In this document: positions 34,218 through 45,410 of the stretch, one piece after another
Layout: each line of letters opens with the position of its first letter
Position numbering within the stretch: the stretch's first letter is position 1
Assembly (NCBI GenBank): GCA_014529385.2
Contig: CM043945.1
Coordinates: forward strand, 144,263,741 to 144,327,740
Length of the DNA: 64,000 nucleotides
Source: Adiantum capillus-veneris
Lineage: Eukaryota > Streptophyta > Polypodiopsida > Polypodiales > Pteridaceae
Reading direction: 5' to 3'
Notes under the pieces: model-generated
What the model saw: only the letters and a program-made list of their open reading frames with translations
Database searches by the model: none
What the model was told of the DNA's origin: nothing
Made by a program: the position numbers and the translations under genes

Positions 34218-34535
34218 ACTTGATCTCATTCCCTTTCCTCATCATCATTACTCCCAAGCATCCATCTCTCTTGGATGAAAACTTTGTTATGGTGGTGTGT
34301 TGTTTGCGTCCTAGCCGCTGAAGCTAAGTGGTGCCCCTGTTTGCTTTACCATGACAGGCTCGAGGCGCGCCATTCGGTCCCCGGTGTTTTAGAGGCCGTC
34401 GGGGTTCAGGGTTTGCTTTGCTCCCGTCAGCACGTCATGGACACTCCCACCGCATAGAAAGCAAGACATGGGTTCCCACCGCATAGAAAGCAAGTCGTGG
34501 GTATCCACCGCATAAAAAGCAAGTCGTGGATTCAA
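32860..34535 (+). repeat. 29-bp tandem repeat split by a solo LTR
   Basis: The unit CCACCGCATAGAAAGCAAG plus TCGTGGGT(AT) occurs once before the solo LTR (32861-32878) and three times after it (about 34447-34530). Before insertion of the LTR the units formed one short array inside element F. Confidence 0.75.
32875..34433 (+). mobile_element. Solo LTR of family A, TSD GCAC
   Basis: LTR 32879-34429 (TAATGGGGGC to CTCCCGTCA), same family as 5696-7259. GCAC flanks it at 32875-32878 and 34430-34433. The 4-bp duplication agrees with that of the other solo LTR (CAAG at 3041). It carries the TATA box (33688) and CT run (34174-34213). Confidence 0.92.
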
Positions 34536-34794
34536 GAGCCCTTAACGAGGAACTCTGCCCCCTGTGATCAGTAGGGGGGTCAGGACTGATTCAACATTGG
34601 AAATAAAATGAACATGTCGAGCTAAATTTTTCCTAGCAGACATTCTTTTCTAATTGCAACCAGCATACCCATCAATCATTTCCTTCCTACTTTAGAACTT
34701 AGTGTACAATGAATTCAATGCCGAGATTTCCGTCGGATTTCTTCAACATGTTTGGGGATATTTTCATTCCTAACTAAACGTGTGCAATGTTAAA

Positions 34795-34965
34795 TTAAAC
34801 AACTTGAATGAAATTATGATCTACCTCTTCCATTTCTTCGTCGATGTCCCGTGAGATGGCCGGTATTTGTTCCTCCATGGGAGCTTTTCCCTTTCCGTTC
34901 ACCTTGCTCGTTCCTGCCTCGTGGTCGTGGGCTTCACCAAAGCGAGTCCTCTTAACCGGGGCCAT
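34795..34965 (-). CDS. Short unrecognised ORF in element F (56 codons)
   Basis: Minus-strand ATG at 34965 gives MAPVKRTRFGEAHDHEAGTS, then a Gly/Lys-rich and an acidic stretch (DIDEEMEEV) to TAA. GAGGTAGAT inside the frame could be a 5' splice site, so it might be a first exon. It lies downstream of the minus-strand TATA-like box. Composition resembles the start of some plant transposon proteins, but this is weak. Confidence 0.25.
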   Translation of the reverse strand: MAPVKRTRFGEAHDHEAGTSKVNGKGKAPMEEQIPAISRDIDEEMEEVDHNFIQVV

Positions 34966-35783
34966 TTTAAACTCACTACTTTAAGTAATTAACTTGGGGA
35001 AAAGAGCTAATGTCTGTAAGCATCATAACAAGCCAAATGATAGATTAGCAACATCAAACAATGCCTGCTACATGAGAGGTTTAGATTTTTCCATATAGCA
35101 ATCATTATGGATGACACATAATCCTATGGGAACCGGCTCTAAAGATAATTACTCGGCTTACATGATTAAGAATAATAGGATTTCACTAATGGAATTACCA
35201 GAGAGATGAATTAAGCACGATTAATCTCTTTCCTAGCAATTAGAGGGTGCAGAATCACCGCATGCATAGGTGTGAGAAAAACCACCTCTTAGAGACTTAA
35301 TGACAGATAAGTCTTACCTTAATTATATCTTAATGCATAACAAAGATGGATCTAAATCAGATACAATATCAATGCGTGATTCTCATCAATCTACACAATT
35401 ACCAGCTTATCGATTAATTTCTATGCTACCTAGAGAGAGAAAATTCTAATAATCGTGCACTAATCATTAATTAAGAGTGATGAATGGCTGATAATTCAGC
35501 TATGGGATGATGATTACATAATTGAATATGGTTAAGGAGAATTTAGAGAGTGATTATAGAGAATTACGACTAGGAATAAGCATAATAGACGAGAAATTTA
35601 GATGGTAATGAAAAGGATTTGTAGAAAGCATTAATTAAACCGTGGTTACCGTGATTAAGGGCTGATAATCCTCTCGATTCTCTGATCTAATCGAGCTTCT
35701 TGAGGCGAGAATTCGACAACACCTCCCTCCTTGCTTCTCCTTCAAAAGGTGTGTGTTCCGGCAACACCTTCCCAGAGTGTGTG

Positions 35784-35838
<55 letters not shown>

Positions 35839-36182
35839 GCCTTTAAATAGGCTCCTACAGGCTGAAAATCGACCAGCCCTACTATTAGCATCTGGAGGAG
35901 CACTCAGTTCACTGCATTGGCAAGTCTAGTTGCCTACTCACCAAGTGTCAGGTTGGCTAGTTTAACTGACTCTAAGACTTAGTTACTGGCTTGGAAACTC
36001 TCCCAGAACTCCCACAAAGCAAGAGGGCGCCCCCTAGCTGCTAAAGCTGACCTGGGGTGGGCTGGAACCTGTTCCCACACAGTCCCGGGCCCCCGGTACC
36101 TCCCTGGATAATTTTTAGGAAAATTGGTTCTAGGCTAAAACGGGTCATACGGGTCGGATTTTGATGCCGAAAATTGCTATAG
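34966..36182. other. Non-coding part of element F with GT microsatellite
   Basis: A GT run occupies about 35788-35836. On the minus strand a TATA-like box lies just before it, at about 35850. No other coding potential. Confidence 0.5.
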
Positions 36183-36504
36183 CAAGCTCTAACTAAGGCG
36201 TACTGGCCCGAGTACCTGCCATATTTAGCAGCCCTCGGGGTCCGAAAATGCATTTTTTTGAAATTCGGGGTACGGGTGCAGTTTTTCGAGACGATCAGAA
36301 CTGGACGGGTCGGGTGACCAAAAACTTACTATTTTTGAAATTTTTTTACAAAAATTATTTTAATTCACATTTCGGAGCTTTAAAACATTCTAAACATCAT
36401 GGCACTGACAGAATCTGGAAAACTGCTAAAAATAGTAACTTATTTCATTATATTCAGTTCATGGTACACGGGTGCTCTTTTTGATCGGGGTCAGAGACCT
36501 TACA

Positions 36505-36566
36505 GGAAAGTTTGTGCGATCCAGCTTCTTTATGTTGTAAAGAGTGTCACTCTGAGAAGATGCCAT
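36505..36566 (-). pseudogene. gag: Copia 3, first codons of Gag
   Basis: Minus-strand ATG at 36566: MASSQSDTLYNIKKLDRTNF, cut by element F after 20 codons. The copia 1 Gag starts in the same way (ALYNIKKLDGTNFPLW), which fixes the start codon. Confidence 0.85.
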
Positions 36567-37589
36567 ATCTGCCAAACTGTTTACTTCTGGGAAAAATCCG
36601 GCAAAGTTTCCCCTGTAAACTGGCCTCTGTACACAGTAAACAAGTTGTAAACAACAAGTTGAACACCTTTCCTCAGGAACTATCAGTATTTTGAAAAAAT
36701 TTTGATAGAGTCTCCCCTGTAAACTGAGCTCTGAGAACCAAAAGATAGCTCAAAAAACAATCATAAATAGCTGCCAGTGACAAATCTGAAAATCTTTGTA
36801 ATATGCTGTCATGTAAGCATACACTGTCTCGTGTCTGGGCGATCATAGAACCTATATCTGTCTCAAGACTGAACCCTGAACAATGCCTCAATGGCCTGAA
36901 GCATAAGATGCAATCCAGTGTTTACACAAAGTCATACATCCTATGGGATAAAAGTTGCCGAAGAGGATGCGTGTAGAAGGAAACTCCAGAAACCTAATCC
37001 ACCTCACACTGGGTAACCCAGCCCGCAGTTCTTGGCTTCAAAAAACCTCACACACGATCCTCACAGATGGCTCAGCAAACTGTCCAGAACTAGCATACAT
37101 CCTACAATAGACCAATCATTGTCCTATGACCGCTGCGGCGGTCTATCTGCTAGCGCGACTCACAACTAGCAGACCTACAATCACAGTACATCAATCTGCA
37201 ATACATGCCAGTGGTGTCAAGCCGTCGTATGGCCACACCTCCCCTGCAACCTGGCAAGCACAAGAAGTAGAAATGCAGACTGCAATATATATATCTGATG
37301 ATATATATGTGTACCTGGTCTATAGATGATGCTTTGAAGACGAATGAGTGATGTATGTCGATGCCGATATCGATGCCGACCACCTCCTACTTGCCAATCT
37401 ACACAAGACGGATTTCTTTGCGGCTGAATGAAATTCTGAGGGCATAAACGGCTTTGAAAGGGGGGTAAAACTCCACGTCACTTGATGGAAACACTCCCAG
37501 AACGCTGAGTGTGAATTTTCGAGCTCCGGATCCAGAATCTTCCCGAAAAGTGCGCGCGCGCGCGATTACGCAAATACGCACTGAACTTG

Positions 37590-37601
37590 GCTCTGATACC
37601 A
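37590..37601 (-). other. Primer-binding site of copia 3
   Basis: GCTCTGATACCA on the plus strand is TGGTATCAGAGC on the minus strand, two bases from the LTR. Confidence 0.95.
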
Positions 37602-37603
37602 AT

Positions 37604-37631
37604 TGAAGTCGCGAAGCGGAACCTGGATCGA

Positions 37632-37684
<53 letters not shown>

Positions 37685-37846
37685 AGAGCTTACACAGTAC
37701 GCAAAGAATCGTTTGAAGGGTTATCTCCCAAAACCTTATTATCCACAAAAGTATAAGTGAGTATATACAAAGAGTTAGTGATAAGTGAGTTAGGCGGGCG
37801 GCCGGCCATATCCGTATAAGAGGCCACTTGGGCTTTAATCCCAACA
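37604..37846 (-). repeat. 5' LTR of copia 3, 243 bp
   Basis: Read on the minus strand it starts TGTTGGGATTAAAGCCC and ends CGCGACTTCA. It contains a CA microsatellite (37634-37681 on the plus strand) that enlarges the R/U5 part. TGCAT (37847-37851) would be the target-site copy. No 3' LTR is left; the element ends in integrase at about 26560. Confidence 0.85.
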
Positions 37847-38449
37847 TGCATAAGAGATAAGAGCGTATATAGACAGAGAGAGATGATGTTGGTGATGGTG
37901 TGCACCTTCGAGAGAGGAGTGTTACGCATAAGGAATAGGGAAAGAGAGAGAGATGGAGAAGGAGAGAGGAGAAGAGCGACATGAGCATTGGGATAAAAGC
38001 TACTCTTCTCACGTGAGGGCATGGCTAGAATTGATTGTCTGCACCCACGCGAGACCTTGTTTATATAGATAGAAAGAGAGGTACAAGAATAGAGAGGCTC
38101 TCTCTTAAAATAGAGAGACTCTCTAATAATAGATAAAACCCTAATCTTTTGTGCATCAGATGTAAGCCTTCCGATCTTCAAGATGATCTGACGATGGAGA
38201 TTGGTTTCTCCTCGAGCTTCGAGCTTTAGTATTCCACCTATGAACCATAATCAAATCACAAAGATATAACACATGAGTATTGTCTGTATATCCATAACAT
38301 CTACAAAGTCCACTGACATGTTGTGCTGCACAGCTAGATGCTCTAACTCTTGAGCTCACCTGTGAATGAGACACATCTTATCTCTCGCTCCTCACATGTC
38401 AATTTCATCACTAAGACTATGCCATCTTGCATATAAGAAACCTATATTG
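37847..38449 (-). other. Promoter-like unassigned sequence on the minus strand
   Basis: Minus-strand TATATAAAC near 38060 follows an AT/GA-rich stretch. It could be an LTR of the copia relic to its right, but no border was found. Confidence 0.3.
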
Positions 38450-39020
38450 GGTAGATGATGTAGGATCTAACTCCTCGTGCAATGACTAGGTGACCCAACT
38501 GCATCTGGAAAGACTACTCTTGAAGCAGTTACTGACACCCACTATCTCTTAAGCATCTCACTTAGATCAAGCTCTACACAATATCAAGAACATAATGCAC
38601 ATGTTGTAACATATAAGATGCACCATTGGGTAATGACAAGCATACATCTATTACACCCTCTATGTCATATGTTGATCCATTAGCCAGATGCACACGCCCA
38701 AGGCTCCCACTAGCAAAAGTGTTAAACCACTCACGATATGATGTAATGTGAAACGCTGCATACTCATCTAGTAGCCATCAAGAGCAAGTGTCATCTCTAT
38801 CAGACATAAAAGCAAGAGGAACACTAGAGGTAAATGTGACATCACCATCACCGGCATACAAAACCATCTCTCTAGTCTGTGTCAAAACCATCTCTGTATC
38901 ATGCATCTCTGCTATTGCCTCATACGTCTAAAACAGTGATGTCTAATATGCCCTATATGACCACAATGCCAACATTGCATATATCAACATGAACAAGATC
39001 ACCATCTCTCATGAGTCATC
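38450..39020 (-). pseudogene. Copia Gag knuckle and protease-region relic
   Basis: On the minus strand, CWHCGHIGHIRHHC (near 38950) is an intact CCHC knuckle. Further left come LDEYAAFHITSYREWF (a decayed DSGA..H protease block, near 38760) and LANGSTYDIEGV with NGASYMLQHVHYVLD, all in the order found in copia polyproteins. Several stops are present. Related to the copia 2 type rather than to units R1/R2. Confidence 0.65.
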
Positions 39021-40622
39021 ACTACACACTCTGGAATGTCACACATAATGAATATCATATCAGTGAAGAAAGACATATGGGTCAAACTGGAAGATCAATC
39101 AACCACTACGTTAATCAAGCATGAAACCACATCAATCCAATGCTCACATATGCAATCCATACCTCGACTAAGCTCTATCATAGGATGTACAAAAGCAGTG
39201 TCCAACGTGTGCTCTAAACCAAGCATAATCCGTGCATAAACGAGCACGAAGTGATAACGTAGGCACAAAGAGTATCAACAACTCAAGACTGGGATAAACA
39301 ACTCTCAATCGAGCATAAAATGCATAGCCATACACACAAGTCGTGAGCAAATGCTATGCTCAAAACGCATTCCACAAGGAGTATTGTCAATGAGACAATT
39401 ACGTAAATTTGCACTTGTAAGCGTATAGAACATGTAACCAATGACTACCTATAAACTATATGCAGTAGACTCACAATCCGAATGTTTGTCAATCAAAAAT
39501 AGTGCATACCATAAATCTACTTATAGCCACTATGAGCATACCATAAATCTCACTCCTACGAGAGTGGATACAAGAACACTAAATATATGTCCAAGAGCTG
39601 AAAAAATCTATCAAAGTGAGAGTGAAAACTCGATCATTGTCAAAATGGGAGTAAACTTGACCACTATGTCATCAGAGAGTAAATCTGTCGATACATACAA
39701 TGTATGGCGAGAATCTAGGAAAAATTTGACATTGTGTCCCTTGTATTTTGAGCAAAATCTCAAATACAACTCAGCCAATCAAAGTGGCATAGCAAAAATG
39801 CATAGCAACATAAAGTCAACTAGGCAATGCGCATAAACTAGAGACTCGGTCTCTCATCCATAGATGCCATACACCAATTAGAAGTGACTAAACGCTCTCC
39901 AAACATGATGAAGAGAAGCAAGACAATGTTGTGGATCATCAAGCGCATAAACCTGTCTGAGACCAATGCGTCTCAATCACAGAGCCACATATGGCATACA
40001 TGCACCATAAACATGGCAATTGAGCTCACTCCCACACAAGTAGCTCTCTAAACACTACACTTCTCTAATATATTTGTATACTTGTGAACATATTACCTGC
40101 AAACTATCAAGAGCTCAAAATGTATCCACATATGCCAAAATAACATAAAATCCGCACGTAACGTGTGTGTTAGAAACCTCTCTAAAAAACCACACACAGT
40201 CATATATAAGCACAAAACATGTGCCGCATAATCCACACACATGGAGTTGATACCGAAATGTGCACCAAAAATATGCAAGCCTAAATCTCTAAAAAACCAA
40301 ATAAGCTCTGGGGCTAAAAACTCCTAGATCTTACCAGAATTTGCATAAGCGTCCTTCAACAAAGTTGTAGAGTATGAAAAATCGATCAGTGCAGTGTATC
40401 TCAGCATGAAAAAACAATTTTGAGTAGGTCAAAATAGATCAACAAAAATTATGACATGTTCATCTTCAATCTTCAGGCAGTGTGCTGAACGTACAACAAA
40501 ATCGGTGCAAAATTTGGAAAAACGTCCAACTGAAAAGTTCTAGACTATGTTGATTCCAATAAGCCGAGAGGAATCAAGGCCAAAAAGAATGGACCATTCC
40601 CCACCCCTTCAATACCTATGCC

Positions 40623-40663
<41 letters not shown>

Positions 40664-41224
40664 AAAAGACACAAAGTTCCTTCACCTTTAAAAGTTAATT
40701 TTAGAGCTGAATTTCAAATTTTGAGAATGGGATAACACTAAACCTAGTTGTTTCTCATGCATTGGACTCGTCTAAACGTACTTAAAATCCCTTCTCAAAA
40801 CGAAAATCTTGCCAAATTAACTCTACATTTTTCCTTTGCCCTTCATGAAAAGTTTGGATTGTTACAAGCTATAGAGAGAGAGAGAGAGTCAATTAATGCA
40901 CTTTGAACTAAGACAAATTAAAAAGAGATTTTATTGTTGGATTAATTGAGAGAGAGAACGAGAGTAGGAGTCCCTAGCTGATTTTGATTCAAAAAATGTC
41001 AAATAAGAAAATAGATTCTTTATCGTAGCATAATTAGGTTTGCACACTAAACTCATCTAGATACTCTCTCTCTCTCTCTCTCTCTCTCCCCCTTAGCATG
41101 CCAATTTCTCAAGACACAAAAGCCTCTAAGTTTCCATGCATAAGTTGTCTACCTCTATCTAGATCTCTCGATATTCTATGCAGAGAGCTCTCCCCCTCTC
41201 TTGTAGGCTTTGTTAGGGGCAATG

Positions 41225-41266
<42 letters not shown>

Positions 41267-42283
41267 TTAGGCTTGTGCACTCTCTCCGGCACATGAGGCC
41301 TCCGAATGCATGGCTCTGTAGGCTAACTTGGATGCCTACAACACAGTCATGCAACTTCTGACAACGCCCTTGAGGTAGTCTGTGTGCGTGATAAGAGAGG
41401 GTAGCACAGTTAGAGGCAAGCGATCTAGAGATGGCACTGGGAATTAGCACTCAGGTCGTGGAGGCGATCCTCTGGAGGCCGTGTTAAGGCGGGAGCAGGA
41501 GGAAAAGTCGGAAATTGTGGGCTGGTTCTGAGCGTAGCAATCAGTGCAAAGCAGGGATGCGATGGGGAGATTTCGAAGGAATCTCTTGAGAAAATGAAGT
41601 GACCCCAGTAATAGTAGTAGTAGTAGCTCATGAGTACTTACAAGTTGTTGCCCATACAACTACCAAGCTCTACGCTTTCCAGCAGAACATGGCCTTCACT
41701 ACCTATATTGCAATTTGCCATCACCTTCAACACGCAAGCAACCTCCTTCATTGGCACACACAGTGTCCAACACTCTACCACAACTCCGCTCAATCGTTGC
41801 ATGTTTATCATGTTAACATTGCCCACACCTCAATACACTATGGCTTTCATGTCCTCTCGTATGTATATCGTCCACACGTCTCTCTTTTGAGCTCAATTCA
41901 AATAGCAATACGAACACTTTATATTTGCAACTTGAAATTGGAAACAAGACCCTTTCTTTTGGGTCATTTTGATTTTTTGTTTCATGTTTTTGGAATCCTG
42001 CTCTTCATGTTGTATCTCCAAGATATATTACGCTTGTTTCTAGAACATTGGAAATTTCAGGCATAGATCAATCATATGCTATATTTTATACTGCAATTCT
42101 TGGATGGTTCCATAGGTTGCTTTTGCCATAAGAAAGGCATGTGTGCCATCTCTATCCTCTAATTTTGAGTTGAGTTTGTTGGGTGTACTCCTCACTCCAA
42201 CTTTCTTGAAAGAGGATATGACCACTTCACCTTTGGTGCGAAGCTATTTAGGCAAGCATAAGTAGCCAACTATATCCACGGGT
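39021..42283. other. No recognisable gene; simple repeats
   Basis: GA run at 40629-40661 and CT runs at 41065-41088 and 41228-41263. Open frames of 131 codons (39441-39836) and 155 codons (41599-42066) have no motif and unusual composition; I do not support them as genes. Confidence 0.45.
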
Positions 42284-42613
42284 CTAGTTTATGGCTCTGG
42301 TTAAATATCGGCCTGCTAGGCCACGTGTAGGTGAGCATGACTGGCAGCCGGTCACGTCGCTTTTTGGGGGGGGCAGCAAATATTTTAAAGATATCTACAG
42401 AATGCGCCACATCCTGTGCACAAGCATGCACGTAGTGCAGTGGTGAAGGCAATGCTCCTAGGTTGCGAGGTCGGGTGTTCGAAACTCCGCGTAAGCTCCG
42501 CATGTTAACTTTTTGGTCAACGGTCACCTAACGACTAATTCGACCGGTAACAGGCATGAGTTGCTTTGCCACGAGGCCTAGCAGGCCGAAATATAACCAA
42601 AGCCCTAGTTTAT
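42284..42613. mobile_element. Mutator-type MITE, 312 bp, 9-bp TSD CTAGTTTAT
   Basis: The element is 42293-42604, flanked by identical CTAGTTTAT at 42284-42292 and 42605-42613. The ends are inverted: GGCTCTGGTTAAATATCGGC on the left and the reverse complement of GCCGAAATATAACCAAAGCC on the right. Similarity continues through CCTGCTAGGCC and, more weakly, to about 65 bases. A 9-bp target duplication is typical of the Mutator superfamily. There is no coding capacity. The core contains a tRNA-like sequence. Confidence 0.85.
42431..42496 (+). other. tRNA-like sequence inside the MITE
   Basis: TAGTGCAGTGG (42433-42443) resembles a pol III A box and GTTCGAAAC (42477-42485) a B box, with the usual 30-40 bp spacing. 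GGGT and ACTC around the B box can pair as a T-arm. The rest of the cloverleaf is not clear, so this looks like a SINE head or a decayed tRNA copy rather than a functional tRNA gene. Confidence 0.45.
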
Positions 42614-44144
42614 AATGTTATGATGCATGCATGGGAGCATAACAAGAAGTTTCCACACATCTCTAAGATAGCCTTTATTTGACTCTAAGATTGAGACTCA
42701 CATCAATTATTTTTCAAAGTTGCATTTTCAAAACCGAAGTTTCAATCTCAATCTTAGCATTGGTGTGGTCTATTATTTGTTGCTTCACATGGTATAGGCA
42801 TGCATGAAAGCAAAGTAAAAACTTTCCTACGCTAATATATTTTTTTCTAGGTACTAGTGCTAACATGTATCTCATTACTAGCAAGAACCCCCATTGATCT
42901 TATCACCTATTTTGGCTTGATCATATGGGGTGCAGTAAATGAGCTTTTTTTATTAGTGTCAGATCAAGATTACTACAATGACTTGGTGAATCATGGTGAT
43001 GGACTAGCCAAGTCACCCATAAAAAAGGGTATTGAAGATCAACAAATCAGAAGCTAGGCATCAGCAAGCAAGATTGCAACGGAAGCATATCAGCACGCAA
43101 TGCAGACTCCAGGTGAACCAAGTCAAGTTCAAAGAGTGAGGAAGAACTGAATCAGACAATTATTCAAAATTTGGAGTCAATGAAAGCAAGGGCAAGCGCG
43201 TGATTCTCCATCATCCTACTATTTATGAGATTTCTTTGACAGAGTATGCACAACGGTCTAGAACATAAGGCCACTGTTTGAGATGCAGAGGAACCAAGCT
43301 GAGTGGTTTTGGTGACTAGTTTAGTTTAAGTCAGTCATACAAAATTCTCACTTTCTTATAGATAATGAGGCTAGCCCTCTTACAGAGAAAAAAGCGTGAA
43401 TAGATAAGTCTCATTGGTTAAGAGGAGTGTATTTTAGAGAACTATATCCCTTTGGAAGCCCACCGATGAAGCCATGGACATTCGCAACAACTGACTCTTG
43501 TTAAACCAAGGCTTTGTACTGCCTCAAGGACTCTTAACCTTAACAAAACAGCAGAAAATTTTCCATTGGCTGAGATCGAATTTTAACTGATTCCTGTGAT
43601 TTTAAGAATTTCAAAGTTCCATTCAAAAATTGAACCTTAAGGAGATTTTGAAGTCCTCTCGATTATTTATCCTACTGCCCTATTCTACAATATATAAATA
43701 TATATTATATATGCACAAATTATATATATTACCAAGTCGATCGAGTCACCAAAATATCATTATTCCTATAGATTCCTTGTTTCACAGCACCCTCCTTTGA
43801 CTGTTACCGCCCTCTCCTCCCACCTAGGCAGTGAACACTGCATAGGAGGTGAAGCCAGAGAGAAGACACACCTTGTCCAAATGGCTTCCGTGTACAATAC
43901 CGATATCTCATGTATAATGGCCATGGCAACTGTTCCCCCTTCCCTTACCTAGCTGCTTCCTTTTCCAACTGCACCTCCAACAGCAGCTTCCTCCTCCAGC
44001 GCCACTAAATTAGCATTACCAAGTGATACTTTCATCAGCCCGGACTAGCATCTATTCATAAGTTCTCCAACCATCTCAACAGCTTACGCAATTCCACATG
44101 GCACAATCAAGCACAGCTGATGACAAGCCGTATTTCTGATCGTG

Positions 44145-44149
<5 letters not shown>
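42614..44149. other. No recognisable gene
   Basis: AT-rich, with a TATATA-rich stretch around 43690-43730. The ORF 42857-43057 has no recognised motif. The C-rich part at 43950-44010 might be 5' untranslated DNA of gene H copy 1, but this is a guess. Confidence 0.35.

Positions 44150-44182
<33 letters not shown>
44150..44182. repeat. GA microsatellite
   Basis: AG/GA run just upstream of gene H copy 1. Confidence 0.95.
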
Positions 44183-44185
<3 letters not shown>

Positions 44186-44241
44186 AAGCATTGTCTCCGC
44201 TGATTTTAACTTGTTCTTTCTTGTGTGTAGTTACGTTCAAG

Positions 44242-44669
44242 ATGTCAATAGATACCATTGTGAAGAGACTTGATGCACTTGAGAAAAGGCTCCATGATTC
44301 GATGGCTGTTTTGGAATTTAATTTGAAAAAGCATGTGAGTAGTCAAGTAAACAAATTGCAGCAAAGTGTGGAGAAGCTTAGCCAAGGTATAGGGGATTCG
44401 AGCTACATGCTAAGGTGATTTTACAGAAGCCTCAATGCTCTATTCAAGGATTGCAAACTAAAAGGCTAAGAATTTGTAGCTTATATGATATTGCGAAATA
44501 TCTTAGTGTGGGCCACAACTACGCTAATAGTGCTATGATGGAAGGAATGAGAGAGCTCAATGTGTCTAGCTTGTATATAAAATGTTGAAGGCTTTTTTAA
44601 ACAAGGCAAATAAGTCCATAGCTAAAATGAAAGATGAGAAAGCTAGAAATGCATGTGGAAAACACTTAG
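44242..44669 (+). pseudogene. Gene H copy 1, 5' part of coding exon
   Basis: ATG 44242 follows a splice-acceptor-like TTCTTGTGTGTAG (ends 44230). The protein starts MSIDTIVKRLDALEKRLHDS, a heptad-like stretch that predicts a coiled coil. A small deletion near 44400 (compared with copy 2) shifts the frame, and a 2-base insertion near 44577 shifts it again. Copia 2 interrupts it at 44670; the continuation is at 50380. I do not recognise the family. Confidence 0.6.
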
Positions 44670-44856
44670 TGTTGGGTTAAAGGCCCGTGTGCCCGGCTGC
44701 CCGTTGTTCAGCCGCCCATGTACAGCCATTCATTTACTCATTCATAATAACTATACTCAGAACTACACATTGTAGTGTGAGTACCGCCCCGCCATACACT
44801 GTGTCTATCTCCTTCTTCGTGCTGGCTCTCTGTGTGTGTGCTCTCCGATCCCAACA
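44670..44856 (+). repeat. 5' LTR of copia 2
   Basis: TGTTGGGTTAAAGGCCC to CGATCCCAACA. Confidence 0.97.
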
Positions 44857-44858
44857 AG

Positions 44859-44870
44859 TGGTATCAGAGC
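44859..44870 (+). other. Primer-binding site of copia 2
   Basis: TGGTATCAGAGC, two bases after the LTR; initiator tRNA-Met type. Confidence 0.95.
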
Positions 44871-44931
44871 TTGGTAGAGAGAGCATTGAGAGCTTCATCA
44901 TCATTGTTGAGTGTGTTGAAACTTGCTGCTG

Positions 44932-45051
44932 TTTCATTGCCGTTTTTCGGTTTCGCGCATGCGCGCATTTCCAAAGAGCAGAAGGTTTTTCTTTCATTGC
45001 CGTTTTTCGGTTTCGCGCATGCGCGCATTTCCAAAGAGCAGAAGGTTTTTC
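44932..45051 (+). repeat. Perfect 60-bp tandem duplication in the copia 2 leader
   Basis: Two identical 60-base units, each with CGCGCATGCGCGCA in the middle, a self-complementary core. The unit is not seen in the copia 1 leader. Confidence 0.95.
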
Positions 45052-45360
45052 TGAGCTTGGCATTGGAAGGTTCAGCACTCTGCGAGTATTTTCACCAGGT
45101 GTCTTGGGGTTTAACCCCCCTTTCGGAGCCATTCGTGCCATTAGAAATCCCATCCGAGCTACAGACTAGGAGCTATGTTTTTCATCTCTCTTTGGTAGTT
45201 TTCTGCTGCCAGAGCTTCCATAGCCATTACAGGTGCCATTGTTGTAGTGTCTTCCACTTACGTGAGCCCACAGCTCATTTGAGAGTGTGTAGCCTCTTCT
45301 TGGAGTGGCCTCATACACACAGATAGAGTGGGAGTTTGGCGACATTGTCTTCTTCGACTA

Positions 45361-45410
45361 CAGGTGCAGGTACAGGTACAGGTACGGGTACAGGTTACAG
45401 GTTACAGGGA
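45361..45410 (+). repeat. ACAGGT hexamer array in the copia 2 leader
   Basis: CAGGTGCAGGTACAGGTACA continuing as similar six- and seven-base units. Single ACAGGT copies recur at about 45228, 45540, 45890 and 46056 in the same leader. Confidence 0.85.

Larger units (their letters stand above)
32183..36509 (-). mobile_element. TG..CA element inserted in copia 3 (element F), TSD GGAAA
   Basis: Bounded by GGAAA at 32183-32187 and 36505-36509. It starts TGTGAGGTCC (32188) and ends ACCTTACA (36504). Removing it and one GGAAA copy restores the Gag block NFPFWKK found intact in copia 1 as NFPLWKK. Minus the nested family A solo LTR (32879-34429) the element is about 2.76 kb. The minus strand has a TATA-like TATTTAAAG near 35850 and one short ORF (34965 to 34795). 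No pol. It is best explained as a large solo LTR or a non-autonomous LTR element read on the minus strand; I found no internal repeat to decide. Confidence 0.75.

Noticed and set aside
32860-34535. Spaced 29-bp repeats resembling a CRISPR array
   Set aside because: Units are head to tail without unique spacers apart from one LTR insertion, and the DNA is a plant nuclear genome.
39441-39836. 131-codon ORF on the plus strand
   Set aside because: No recognisable domain, lies in eroded DNA with short internal repeats such as CATACCATAAATCT; likely chance.
41599-42066. 155-codon ORF rich in His, Tyr and Leu
   Set aside because: No motif, no related copy in the window and no splice or promoter context. 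Composition fits chance.
42431-42496. Functional tRNA gene
   Set aside because: A and B boxes are present but no complete cloverleaf or acceptor stem could be paired; it lies within a MITE.
44734-45153. Overlapping ORFs in the copia 2 leader, including a repeated peptide
   Set aside because: They are explained by the perfect 60-bp duplication; the frames do not match any copia protein and lie before gag.
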